Assembly (NCBI GenBank): GCA_016302655.1
Contig: JAEDNF010000047.1
Span: 1 to 9,356 of the forward strand
From: Oscillospiraceae bacterium
Lineage (GTDB): Bacteria > Bacillota > Clostridia > Oscillospirales > Ruminococcaceae
Length of the DNA: 9,356 nucleotides
Reading direction: 5' to 3'
Below the pieces are notes generated by a model. The model was not told the DNA's origin, did not search any database, and worked only from the letters and a program-made list of their open reading frames with translations. Shown here one piece after another: positions 1-6,315 of this stretch (its first letter is position 1; each line of letters starts with the position of its first letter). The translations under genes and the position numbers were made by a program.

Positions 1-743
1 TCATACACCGATATCTCTTTTGCCGGTGCAAATTTATAAGCCGCAGTTATGCTGAACTGACCGCCTGCGGCGGCAAGTCCTGCGCCTATCAGGATAAGCC
101 ATTGCTGTAAAGTCATATAGTGAAAGTCGAATATCAGAAAGGGCAGAGTTACAAGGCAGGAAAATCCCGAAAAGAAAAATACGATATACGGACCTTTCTC
201 TCCTCTTACTCCGAGCCATCTGACAGCCGTATATGCCGCACCTGCGCACATTCCGCCGATAAAACCGAGTAGGGACGGGATAAGGTCAAGATTTGAGAAA
301 GTAGGCTTAATTATCAGCAGACTTCCTGCAAACGCAACTATGACCGCAAGCGTCTGCACGATATCGGTGCGCTCTCTGAGAAACAAAGCTGAGAAAATTA
401 TTACGAAAAACGGCGACATCTTGTTGAGCATTGCGGCGTCGGAAAGCGCAAGGTGATCTACCGCATAGAAATTGCATAGTATACCCACCGTTCCGCATAC
501 CGAACGGATAATAAGCACGCCGATATTCTTTTTGTCGGCAGGCTTAAACGAGCCTTTCTGCTTTATCAGAATGACCGCCGCAAACAAAAAAGCCACAAGG
601 TTTCGAAAAAAGCTCTTCTGAATTGAAGGCAGGTCGCCTGCAAGCCGCACAAAAGCGCCCATAAACGCAAAGCAGAGGGCGGAGGCAATAATGCACAGCA
701 CGCCCTTCCACTTACGGGGAATTTTACTTAATACAGCGGACAT
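1..743 (-). CDS. EamA/DMT-superfamily transporter (partial, C-terminus outside window)
   Basis: The reading frame starts at ATG 743-741 and stays open to the window edge, giving 247 residues of a family that is usually about 290-300. The protein is very hydrophobic and has the drug/metabolite transporter layout of two EamA repeats. The first covers roughly residues 12-135 and includes the stretches FRNLVAFLFAAVIL and ALSDAAMLNKMSPFF; the second begins near residue 147 (GFIGGMCAGAAYTAVRWLG). The last visible residues, APAKEISVYD, match the usual EamA repeat-2 signature near the last helices. Family members move small metabolites, including amino acids, across the inner membrane; the substrate here cannot be read from sequence. 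A strong AGGAG sits 7 nt before the ATG, inside the end of the upstream 207-aa gene, and only 2 bp separate the two genes, so they are almost certainly co-transcribed with ileS under its T-box. Confidence 0.88.
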   Translation of the reverse strand, partial: MSAVLSKIPRKWKGVLCIIASALCFAFMGAFVRLAGDLPSIQKSFFRNLVAFLFAAVILIKQKGSFKPADKKNIGVLIIRSVCGTVGILCNFYAVDHLALSDAAMLNKMSPFFVIIFSALFLRERTDIVQTLAVIVAFAGSLLIIKPTFSNLDLIPSLLGFIGGMCAGAAYTAVRWLGVRGEKGPYIVFFFSGFSCLVTLPFLIFDFHYMTLQQWLILIGAGLAAAGGQFSITAAYKFAPAKEISVY

Positions 744-745
744 AA

Positions 746-1369
746 TCACTCCTGTGTTATCACTTCGTCAAACGGCAGAGTGACTTTTTCGGGGAGAGTA
801 AGCTCTCCGCCCGATGAGAAAAGCTCGGGGCGGTCAAAAGTATAGCTTATCTTAAGCGAGCTTATCGCCTTTGTCAGCTGTTCGTCGCTGAGTCCCTGTC
901 TGTCAATGACGAATATCAGCGAAACATTACTGCCGCTGAAACGGTCTATCTGCGACAGATTGGTTTCTTTCAGCACAAACGCCTGCTTTTCAAGCGGAAT
1001 ATCGTCTATCGAGAACTGAATGTTGTTTATCTTGTACATTCCGATATTGGTAAAGGAAAACACCATCTCAACTCTAAGATAGTTTTCCGCCTTTGTCATA
1101 TCAAAGTCGGTATCCGACAGCAGTACGCTCGCAGACTTACTGTCCTGTGCATTGCCGTTTTTCAGCTTGTCATACACCGCTTTTATCGTGGTGTCAAAGT
1201 CGGTGCCGCTGTAGCTGTACAGCTTAGCGTAACAGTACTCCGCCTTAACCGGAAAGGCAAACTGCGTCAGCACTACTATAACTGCGACAGCAACTACAAC
1301 AACCCATATTATAGCTTTTCTGACCGCATTGTTTCCGAACAATGCGGTCAGCTTCTGCTGAAAGCTCAT
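746..1369 (-). CDS. Single-pass membrane protein of unknown function, 207 aa
   Basis: I do not recognise a family. The protein has a short, basic N-terminus (residues 1-18, with K6, R17 and K18), one hydrophobic segment at about 19-38 (IIWVVVVAVAVIVVLTQF), then about 165 mostly polar residues that should lie outside the membrane if the segment is an uncleaved signal anchor. The outer part alternates short beta-like stretches (YLRVEMVFSFTN, NIQFSID, VSLIFVIDRQG, LKISYTF), suggesting a small beta-rich domain; it has no lipobox or sortase motif. Its ATG overlaps the ileS stop in an ATGA arrangement, and only a weak purine-rich site (AAAGAAG) precedes it, so translation probably depends on coupling to ileS. 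The transporter gene follows after 2 bp. A perfect 13-bp inverted repeat lies over codons 7-16. The gene itself is well supported by position and coupling; the function is not. Confidence 0.85.
   Translation of the reverse strand: MSFQQKLTALFGNNAVRKAIIWVVVVAVAVIVVLTQFAFPVKAEYCYAKLYSYSGTDFDTTIKAVYDKLKNGNAQDSKSASVLLSDTDFDMTKAENYLRVEMVFSFTNIGMYKINNIQFSIDDIPLEKQAFVLKETNLSQIDRFSGSNVSLIFVIDRQGLSDEQLTKAISSLKISYTFDRPELFSSGGELTLPEKVTLPFDEVITQE
1321..1350 (-). repeat. Perfect 13-bp inverted repeat (stem-loop) inside the start of the 207-aa gene
   Basis: Arms 1321-1333 and 1338-1350 are exact reverse complements (TGACCGCATTGTT / AACAATGCGGTCA) around a 4-nt loop (1334-1337). In the minus-strand mRNA the hairpin begins 16 nt after the ATG of the 207-aa gene and about 15 nt after the ileS stop codon. 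It is not followed by a U-run on either strand, so it is not a standard intrinsic terminator. It could slow ribosomes, protect the 3' end of ileS after processing, or be chance. The structure is seen directly; any role is inferred. Confidence 0.8.
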
Positions 1370-4300
1370 ATCTTCTTTACGCCGAGAGTAACCGTCTCGC
1401 CGTTGATATCCTGTTCTTTTATGAATCCGTCGGCACTGCCGGTAACTATGTTGTCGGCAAGCGTATCGCCAGAGATGCTCTCTTTGTTGCGAAGAAGTAT
1501 CTCGGCTACCTTATCGTTCTTGTCGCAGTAGATAGTGATGTGATCCATAACTTCAAAGCCTGCGTCTTTACGCATTGTCTGGATCTTGCTGACGATCTCT
1601 CTTACATTACCCTCTTCAATAAGCTCGGGAGTAAGCTCGGTATCAAGCACTACGGTGTATCCTCTGTCGGTTACTACCGCATAGCCTTCCTTCTGATGCT
1701 CGTCGATAAGCAGGTCGTCCTTTGCAATCTGAACGTCGCCCGTAGAAAGAGTAAGAGTCATCGAGCCTGTTTCACGGATCTCGTTCATAGCCTTCTGTCC
1801 ATCAACTTCGGCAAGAAGCGTTCTTACTTCGCCTATCTGCTTGCCGAATCTTGCACCGAGCGTCTTCAGCTGAGGCTTGAAGGTATAGCTTGTAAACTCG
1901 TCGGTGTTGTCTATGAAGCTTATCTCCTTGATGTTAAGCTCATCCCTTACGATATCCGCATACATAGGTTCAAGCGTCTTGTCGCCCTTAACCATTATCT
2001 TGGATACGGGCTGTCTGTTCTTGATGTTAGCGGCATTTCTTGCGGCACGGCCGAGTGTAACGACTGTGAGAACGGTATCCATCTCTTCTTCAAGGTGCTT
2101 GTCGATGAGCTTTTCGTCAACTGTGGGGAAGTCGCAAAGATGTACGCTTATCGGAGCGTTCTTATCCAGCGAGCAAACGAGATTTCTGTAGATATCGTCG
2201 CATACGAAGGGTGTCATGGGAGCAGAGGTCTTTGCTATTGTAACAAGCGCTGTGTACAGCGTCATATATGCGTTTATCTTGTCCTCGGTAAGCTCCTTCG
2301 ACCAGAAGCGCTCTCTGCTGCGGCGTACATACCAGTTGCTCATCTCGTCAACAAAATCCTGTAAAGCTCTTGCGGCCTCGGGGATACGGTAGTTTGCAAG
2401 GTTGTCGTCAACAGCGCCTACTACGGTATTGAGTCTTGACAACAGCCACTTGTCCATAACGCCGAGCTTATCTGTGTCAAGGGTATATTTTGTTGCATCG
2501 AAGTTGTCTATATTTGCATACAGTACATAGAACGCATAGGTGTTCCACAAAGTTGAGATATACTTTCTCTGTCCCTCGTTTACCGCTTTTGCGTGGAAAC
2601 GGTTGGGAAGCCAGGGGGCAGAGTTTGTGTAGAAGTACCAGCGGATAGCGTCTGCGCCGTGCTCTGCAAGCGACTCAAACGGGTCTACCGCATTGCCCTT
2701 GGACTTTGACATCTTCTGTCCGTCCTTGTCAAGTACAAGACCGAGTACGATAACATTCTTATAAGGCGCCTTGTTGAACAGAAGCGTAGATATAGCGAGC
2801 AGAGAGTAGAACCAACCTCTTGTCTGGTCAACCGCCTCGGAGATGAAGTCTGCGGGGAACTGCTGCTCGAACTTTTCCTTATTCTCGAAAGGATAGTGAT
2901 GCTGTGCAAAGGGCATTGAGCCTGAGTCAAACCAGCAGTCGATAACCTCGGGAACTCTCTTCATCTGCTTGCCGCAGTGAGGACACTTTATTGTAACTGC
3001 GTCGATATAAGGACGGTGAAGCTCTATATCATCGGGGCAGTTATCCGACATACTCTTCAGCTCTTCTATACTGCCTATTGCGTGCTTGTGACCGCACTCG
3101 CACTCCCAGATGTTGAGAGGCGTACCCCAGTATCTGTTTCTTGATAAGCCCCAGTCCTGAACATTTTCAAGCCAGTCGCCGAAACGGTTCTTGCCGACGC
3201 TCTCGGGTATCCAGTTTATTGTCTCGTTGTTTCTGATAAGATCGTCTCTTACGGCGGTCATCTTTATGAACCACGACTCTCTTGCGTAGTAGATAAGAGG
3301 CGTGTCGCATCTCCAGCAGTGCGGATAGCTGTGCTCAAACTTCGGAGCGTCGAACAGAAGTCCCTTCTCGTCAAGGTCTTTAAGCACCATAGGATCGGCT
3401 TTTTTTACAAATACGCCTGCGTAGGGAGTTTCTGCAGTCATATTGCCTTTTCCGTCAACAAGCTGAACGAAAGGAAGGTCGTACTTTCTGCCGACCTTTG
3501 CGTCGTCTTCACCGAATGCGGGAGCTATATGAACAACGCCTGTACCGTCGGTAAGCGTTACATAAGTGTCGCATACTACATAGTAGCCCTTCTTATGCTG
3601 TTTTTCGCAGATATCTACGGCACAGTCGAACAAAGGCTCATATTCTTTGAACTCAAGATCCTTGCCGACATACTTTTCTATCACCTCGTAGGGTGCTGTA
3701 GGCTTATCGCCGCCAAGTATCTTATCGCAGAGAGCCTCAGCAAGATAATAAGTGTAGCCGTCTGCCGTCTTTACCTTTACATAGGACTCGTCGGGGTTAA
3801 CGCACAGCGCAACATTGGACGGAAGAGTCCAGGGCGTAGTTGTCCAGGCAAGGATATATGCGTCCTCGTCCTTTACCTTGAAGCGTACTACTGCGGAACG
3901 CTCCTTGACATCCTTATACCCTTGCGCTACTTCGTGGCTTGAAAGCGGAGTTCCGCAGCGAGGGCAATAGGGAACTATCTTGAAGCCCTTGTACAGCAGT
4001 CCCTTTTCCCATATCTGCTTGAGCGCCCACCATTCCGACTCGATGAAGTCGTTGTGATAGGTAACATAAGGATCGTCCATATCAGCCCAGAAGCCGACGG
4101 TGCGTGAGAAGTCCTCCCACATACCCTTGTACTTCCATACGCTTTCCTTACACTTTGTGATGAACGGATCGAGGCCGTATTTTTCGATCTGATCCTTTCC
4201 GTCAAGGCCGAGCAGTTTTTCAACTTCAAGCTCAACGGGAAGTCCGTGTGTGTCCCAGCCTGCCTTACGGGGTACATCGTAGCCCTTCATTGTGCGGTAT

Positions 4301-4515
4301 CTGGGTATCATATCCTTGATTACACGGGTAAGAACATGGCCTATGTGCGGCTTTCCGTTTGCCGTGGGCGGTCCGTCATAGAATGTGTAGGTCTTATCGC
4401 CCTTTCTCTGCTCCATACTCTTGCGGAATATGTCGTTGTCATGCCAGAACTTTTCTGTCTGCTTTTCTCTCTCGACAAAATTCACCGAGGTGGGTACTTT
4501 TTCGTAAAGTGACAT
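1366..4515 (-). CDS. ileS: Isoleucyl-tRNA synthetase (long, IleS2-like form)
   Basis: Cytoplasmic class I synthetase charging tRNA(Ile) with isoleucine; 1,049 residues from the chosen start. The Rossmann catalytic core shows HIGH at 57-60 (GKPHIGHVLTR) and KMSKS at 601-605. The CP1 editing domain has the threonine-rich WTTTPWTLPSN at 224-234 and TGVVHIAPAFGEDD at 325-338, where H329 and D338 correspond to the editing residues H333 and D342 of the E. coli enzyme. Cysteine pairs CPRC (184-187) and CPHC (511-514) look like zinc knuckles. The anticodon-binding helical domain follows at about 655-860, and the C-terminal extension resembles that of the eukaryote-like IleS2 subgroup; the length also fits this form better than the roughly 920-aa type 1. 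The start at 4515 is preferred over an in-frame ATG at 4542 because AGGAGGA lies 5 nt upstream of it and inside the longer version. Expression is controlled by the T-box upstream. Confidence 0.97.
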   Translation of the reverse strand: MSLYEKVPTSVNFVEREKQTEKFWHDNDIFRKSMEQRKGDKTYTFYDGPPTANGKPHIGHVLTRVIKDMIPRYRTMKGYDVPRKAGWDTHGLPVELEVEKLLGLDGKDQIEKYGLDPFITKCKESVWKYKGMWEDFSRTVGFWADMDDPYVTYHNDFIESEWWALKQIWEKGLLYKGFKIVPYCPRCGTPLSSHEVAQGYKDVKERSAVVRFKVKDEDAYILAWTTTPWTLPSNVALCVNPDESYVKVKTADGYTYYLAEALCDKILGGDKPTAPYEVIEKYVGKDLEFKEYEPLFDCAVDICEKQHKKGYYVVCDTYVTLTDGTGVVHIAPAFGEDDAKVGRKYDLPFVQLVDGKGNMTAETPYAGVFVKKADPMVLKDLDEKGLLFDAPKFEHSYPHCWRCDTPLIYYARESWFIKMTAVRDDLIRNNETINWIPESVGKNRFGDWLENVQDWGLSRNRYWGTPLNIWECECGHKHAIGSIEELKSMSDNCPDDIELHRPYIDAVTIKCPHCGKQMKRVPEVIDCWFDSGSMPFAQHHYPFENKEKFEQQFPADFISEAVDQTRGWFYSLLAISTLLFNKAPYKNVIVLGLVLDKDGQKMSKSKGNAVDPFESLAEHGADAIRWYFYTNSAPWLPNRFHAKAVNEGQRKYISTLWNTYAFYVLYANIDNFDATKYTLDTDKLGVMDKWLLSRLNTVVGAVDDNLANYRIPEAARALQDFVDEMSNWYVRRSRERFWSKELTEDKINAYMTLYTALVTIAKTSAPMTPFVCDDIYRNLVCSLDKNAPISVHLCDFPTVDEKLIDKHLEEEMDTVLTVVTLGRAARNAANIKNRQPVSKIMVKGDKTLEPMYADIVRDELNIKEISFIDNTDEFTSYTFKPQLKTLGARFGKQIGEVRTLLAEVDGQKAMNEIRETGSMTLTLSTGDVQIAKDDLLIDEHQKEGYAVVTDRGYTVVLDTELTPELIEEGNVREIVSKIQTMRKDAGFEVMDHITIYCDKNDKVAEILLRNKESISGDTLADNIVTGSADGFIKEQDINGETVTLGVKKI

Positions 4516-4520
4516 CTTTC

Positions 4521-4527
4521 TCCTCCT
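4521..4527 (-). promoter_or_regulatory. Ribosome binding site that fixes the ileS start
   Basis: AGGAGGA on the minus strand, 5 nt before ATG 4515. It would be coding sequence if translation began at the in-frame ATG 4542, which has no comparable site of its own, so the shorter protein starting MSLYEKVP is the better annotation. Confidence 0.85.
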
Positions 4528-4583
4528 GTTTTTACCGCACATCTGTACGGCGCTGAATAATTTATAATGCTTTGCGTTTGCGG

Positions 4584-4620
4584 AAAATAAAAAAGCCCTT
4601 ATCCCGAAAAGGATAAGGAC
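4584..4620 (-). terminator. Intrinsic terminator of the ileS T-box
   Basis: On the minus strand, arms 4620-4611 and 4604-4595 form a 10-bp stem (GUCCUUAUCC / GGAUAAGGGC, one U-G pair) with a 6-nt loop, directly followed by UUUUUUAUUUU at 4594-4584. It lies 69 nt upstream of the ileS start. This is the regulated terminator arm of the T-box. Confidence 0.93.
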
Positions 4621-4846
4621 CGTAATTGCACAACAGTCTTTATAACCACCGTTTCGTCATTCCGTCAAATGCGTTCCGTGTAACGGCGGAAAACCGTCCC
4701 GTTCTACTCCCGTGACAATGCGGTTTCGGCGGGCAGCTTGGAGGTGATATTCATACGGAATTTCTGCACCGACCTTTCACCGCCGTCGGCTCGCTTTGGC
4801 TTAATATCCGCACTACTGTCCTCGTCACAGCCTTTAAATATCATAC
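4584..4846 (-). promoter_or_regulatory. T-box riboswitch leader of ileS, isoleucine specifier
   Basis: Read on the minus strand this is a full-length T-box leader of about 260 nt. Stem I opens with the GUGACGAGGACAGUAG element (AGUGA-box region), has a distal arm with GAGCCGACGG and GGUGAAAGG, and closes through a specifier loop GAAU-AUC-ACC, where AUC at 4748-4746 is an isoleucine codon matching the gene below. The middle part, with AGUAGAACGGGACGG and UUCCGCCGUUA, resembles the linker and stem III region of clostridial T-boxes. The tRNA-acceptor bulge is UGGU at 4648-4645, which can pair with an ACCA end. The 3' part of the antiterminator overlaps the 5' arm of the terminator, so the two are mutually exclusive. 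The sequence after UGGU reads UAUAAAG rather than the common ACCGCG. Expected behaviour: uncharged tRNA(Ile) stabilises antitermination and turns on ileS and the two genes behind it. Confidence 0.93.
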
Positions 4847-4852
4847 AAGGTT

Positions 4853-4881
4853 ATTATATATTATCCAAATCCCGTTGTCAA
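4853..4881 (-). promoter_or_regulatory. Sigma-A promoter of the ileS operon
   Basis: The minus strand has TTGACA at 4881-4876, a 17-bp spacer, and TATAAT at 4858-4853, both perfect consensus. Transcription should start near 4846, just before the T-box. The promoter lies only 31 bp past the stop codon of the upstream polymerase gene, and no convincing terminator stands between them. Confidence 0.9.
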
Positions 4882-4911
4882 GCGTTATCGGCACAATTTT
4901 TTCAAAAATTC

Positions 4912-6144
4912 TCACCTCGGTATACCGCCCGGAAGAGAAACAACCGATTTTGTCTCGGGAATGGGTACAGGCGAGAGCAGAAGTGCGTTCTTTATCATCG
5001 AGTCGCCGAAGCGGCGGCGTATCTGCATAATGCAGTCGTCCGCCTTTTCCAGCTTGTCAAGCGTATGCGTATCGTTAAACAGGTCGGTCTGGCAGGAAAA
5101 GCCGTTATCCACAAGTGCAAATGCGGTAACGGTAAGCGCTCTTACAGGCCGTGCCCATTCATAGTTGCTGCTGAACAGTCTGTAGGCGGTATCGGCTATT
5201 ATCATCGGTGAACGGGTAGCTGTCGGCAGATCGGTCTGCCAGCTTATGTGCGTAAGGTCGTTCATCCTTGCCGTAACCGACACCTTGCAGGCAAATTTCT
5301 CCTGAGAGGCAAGCCTGCGCCCTATATCCTGCGACAGCTCCAGCAATATCGCCTTTGCCGTTTCGTTGCGGCAGATATCCGAGGTGGTAGTAACTCCGTG
5401 ACCGACGCTTTTTGCCGGCATTGAAAAATCGGTGCGCTGTACCTGCGAATCGTCATTGCCGTTTGCAAACCGCCACAGCATATAGCCGTTCTTGCCGAGT
5501 ATCTTTTGTATCCACTTAGAGTCGCAGGCGGCAAGCTCGCCTAAGGTGAATATCCCGTAATTTGCAAGCTTTGCCGTAGTTGCTCTGCCTGCGCCTATCA
5601 TATCCGACAGCGGAAGCCCCCATATCTTCTCACGGAAGCTCTCCTTAGGTATAACGGTGACGGCGTCGGGCTTTTTCATATCGCTGCCGAGCTTTGCAAA
5701 AACCTTGTTGAACGAAACGCCGACGGATATGGTAAGCCCCAGTTCTTCCTTTACGGTACATCTTATCTCGTCCGCCACCTTTTCGGGAGCGCCGAAAAGC
5801 CTGCGTGTGCCGCTTATGTCAAGCCAGCACTCGTCCATGCCGAAAGGCTCCACAAGGTCGGTATACCGCTCGTAAATATTCCTTGCGAGACGGCTGTATT
5901 TAAGATATTCTTCAAAATGCGGAGGAACGGTTATCAGCCCTTTGCACTTTGATTTTGCCGACGCTATAGTTTCGGCGGTCTTAACGCCGCACGCCTTTGC
6001 AAGCTCGTTTTTCGCAAGGACTATGCCGTGCCGTTCTTCCACCGAGCCGCATACCGCAACGGGATAGCCTTTAAGCTCGGGGTGCAGTTTACATTCCACC
6101 GACGCAAAAAAATTGTTCATATCGCAGTGCAGAATATCACGCAT
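4912..6144 (-). CDS. dinB: Y-family DNA polymerase (DNA polymerase IV/DinB type)
   Basis: Error-prone translesion polymerase, 410 residues, acting on damaged template in the cytoplasm. The palm and finger regions are intact: HCDMNNFFASVE at 6-17 gives metal ligand D8 and a probable steric-gate F13; FGMDECWLDIS at 101-111 gives D104 and E105; SVGVSFNKVFAKLGSDMKKPD at 140-160 is the conserved Y-family segment. A helix-hairpin-helix-like thumb lies around 175-215, and a little-finger domain follows at about 240-345. QTDLF at 352-356 fits the beta-clamp motif QxxLF, with 54 residues after it. An AGAGGG site lies about 7 nt before ATG 6144. The gene is divergent from the XRE/peptidase pair, and its promoter carries an inverted repeat and two downstream repeats suggesting repression by that neighbour; no LexA box is visible. 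The polymerase call is strong; exact equivalence to E. coli Pol IV is less so. Confidence 0.95.
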   Translation of the reverse strand: MRDILHCDMNNFFASVECKLHPELKGYPVAVCGSVEERHGIVLAKNELAKACGVKTAETIASAKSKCKGLITVPPHFEEYLKYSRLARNIYERYTDLVEPFGMDECWLDISGTRRLFGAPEKVADEIRCTVKEELGLTISVGVSFNKVFAKLGSDMKKPDAVTVIPKESFREKIWGLPLSDMIGAGRATTAKLANYGIFTLGELAACDSKWIQKILGKNGYMLWRFANGNDDSQVQRTDFSMPAKSVGHGVTTTSDICRNETAKAILLELSQDIGRRLASQEKFACKVSVTARMNDLTHISWQTDLPTATRSPMIIADTAYRLFSSNYEWARPVRALTVTAFALVDNGFSCQTDLFNDTHTLDKLEKADDCIMQIRRRFGDSMIKNALLLSPVPIPETKSVVSLPGGIPR

Positions 6145-6168
6145 ATTATCACCCTCTTACTTGACAGA

Positions 6169-6228
6169 ATACGCAATTTATGGTATCATAAATACGCAAT
6201 TAAATTTCTAATACGATTATACGCAATT
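6169..6228. repeat. Three direct copies of ATACGCAATT in the divergent region
   Basis: Exact 10-bp copies lie at 6169-6178, 6192-6201 and 6219-6228, with start-to-start distances of 23 and 27 bp. The third belongs to the promoter-spacer palindrome; the other two fall in the dinB leader, downstream of the predicted start. Between the first two, ATTTATG (6176-6182) and CATAAAT (6187-6193) form a further inverted repeat. Weaker relatives of the half-site occur at 6250-6259 (ATACGAAAAT) and, as TGCGTTT, at 6233-6239 and 6264-6270. They look like multiple repressor sites rather than a CRISPR or mobile-element repeat. Confidence 0.8.
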
Positions 6229-6244
6229 AAGTTGCGTTTGTCAA
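6216..6244 (-). promoter_or_regulatory. Sigma-A promoter of dinB
   Basis: The minus strand shows TTGACA at 6244-6239, a 17-bp spacer and TATAAT at 6221-6216, all perfect consensus, predicting a start near 6209 and a leader of about 65 nt. A promoter this strong in front of a mutagenic polymerase would need tight repression, which fits the operator-like repeats in and after it. Confidence 0.9.
6221..6237. promoter_or_regulatory. Candidate operator filling the dinB promoter spacer
   Basis: The 17-bp near-palindrome ACGCAATTAAGTTGCGT has perfect 6-bp arms (6221-6226 and 6232-6237) around 5 bp. It occupies almost exactly the -35/-10 spacer of the dinB promoter, where a bound dimer would block RNA polymerase. 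One arm is part of the ATACGCAATT repeat that recurs twice nearby. The likely binder is the adjacent XRE protein, by analogy with ImmR and DdrO; the binding itself is inference. Confidence 0.75.
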
Positions 6245-6263
6245 GCTAAATACGAAAATAATA

Positions 6264-6293
6264 TGCGTTTATATCCGAATATTCGGCTATACT
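6264..6293 (+). promoter_or_regulatory. Probable promoter region of the XRE/peptidase operon, with palindrome
   Basis: TATACT at 6288-6293 is a reasonable -10, about 20 nt before the GGAGGG ribosome site at 6304-6309, but no good -35 lies at the right distance; TGCGTT at 6264-6269 with an 18-bp spacer is a poor match. An alternative is TTGTCA (6238-6243) with TAATAT (6259-6264) and a short 15-bp spacer. A perfect 12-bp palindrome CCGAATATTCGG (6275-6286) abuts the -10, and TGCGTTT at 6264-6270 repeats part of the dinB operator, so autoregulation is plausible. The exact promoter is uncertain. Confidence 0.4.
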
Positions 6294-6315
6294 GCGGTTT
6301 TACGGAGGGCGGAAA

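Noticed and set aside
1321..1350. Intrinsic terminator between ileS and the 207-aa gene
   Set aside because: No U-run follows the stem on either strand, and the downstream genes are translationally coupled.
1342..2364. Open frame of 340 codons on the plus strand opposite ileS
   Set aside because: It lies entirely antisense to a strongly conserved synthetase, lacks a ribosome site and has no recognisable family features; it is a shadow of ileS codon use.
4516..4542. Nine-residue N-terminal extension of IleRS
   Set aside because: The longer start would place the AGGAGGA ribosome site inside coding sequence and lacks a good site of its own.
6169..6228. Repeated ATACGCAATT as a CRISPR-like array or mobile-element end
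   Set aside because: The units are only 10 bp, the spacers are short and uneven, no cas or transposase gene is near, and they coincide with a promoter, which fits operators.
6275..6286. CCGAATATTCGG as a LexA (SOS) box
   Set aside because: The Firmicute LexA site has GAAC and GTTC arms separated by four bases; this palindrome has neither the arms nor the spacing.
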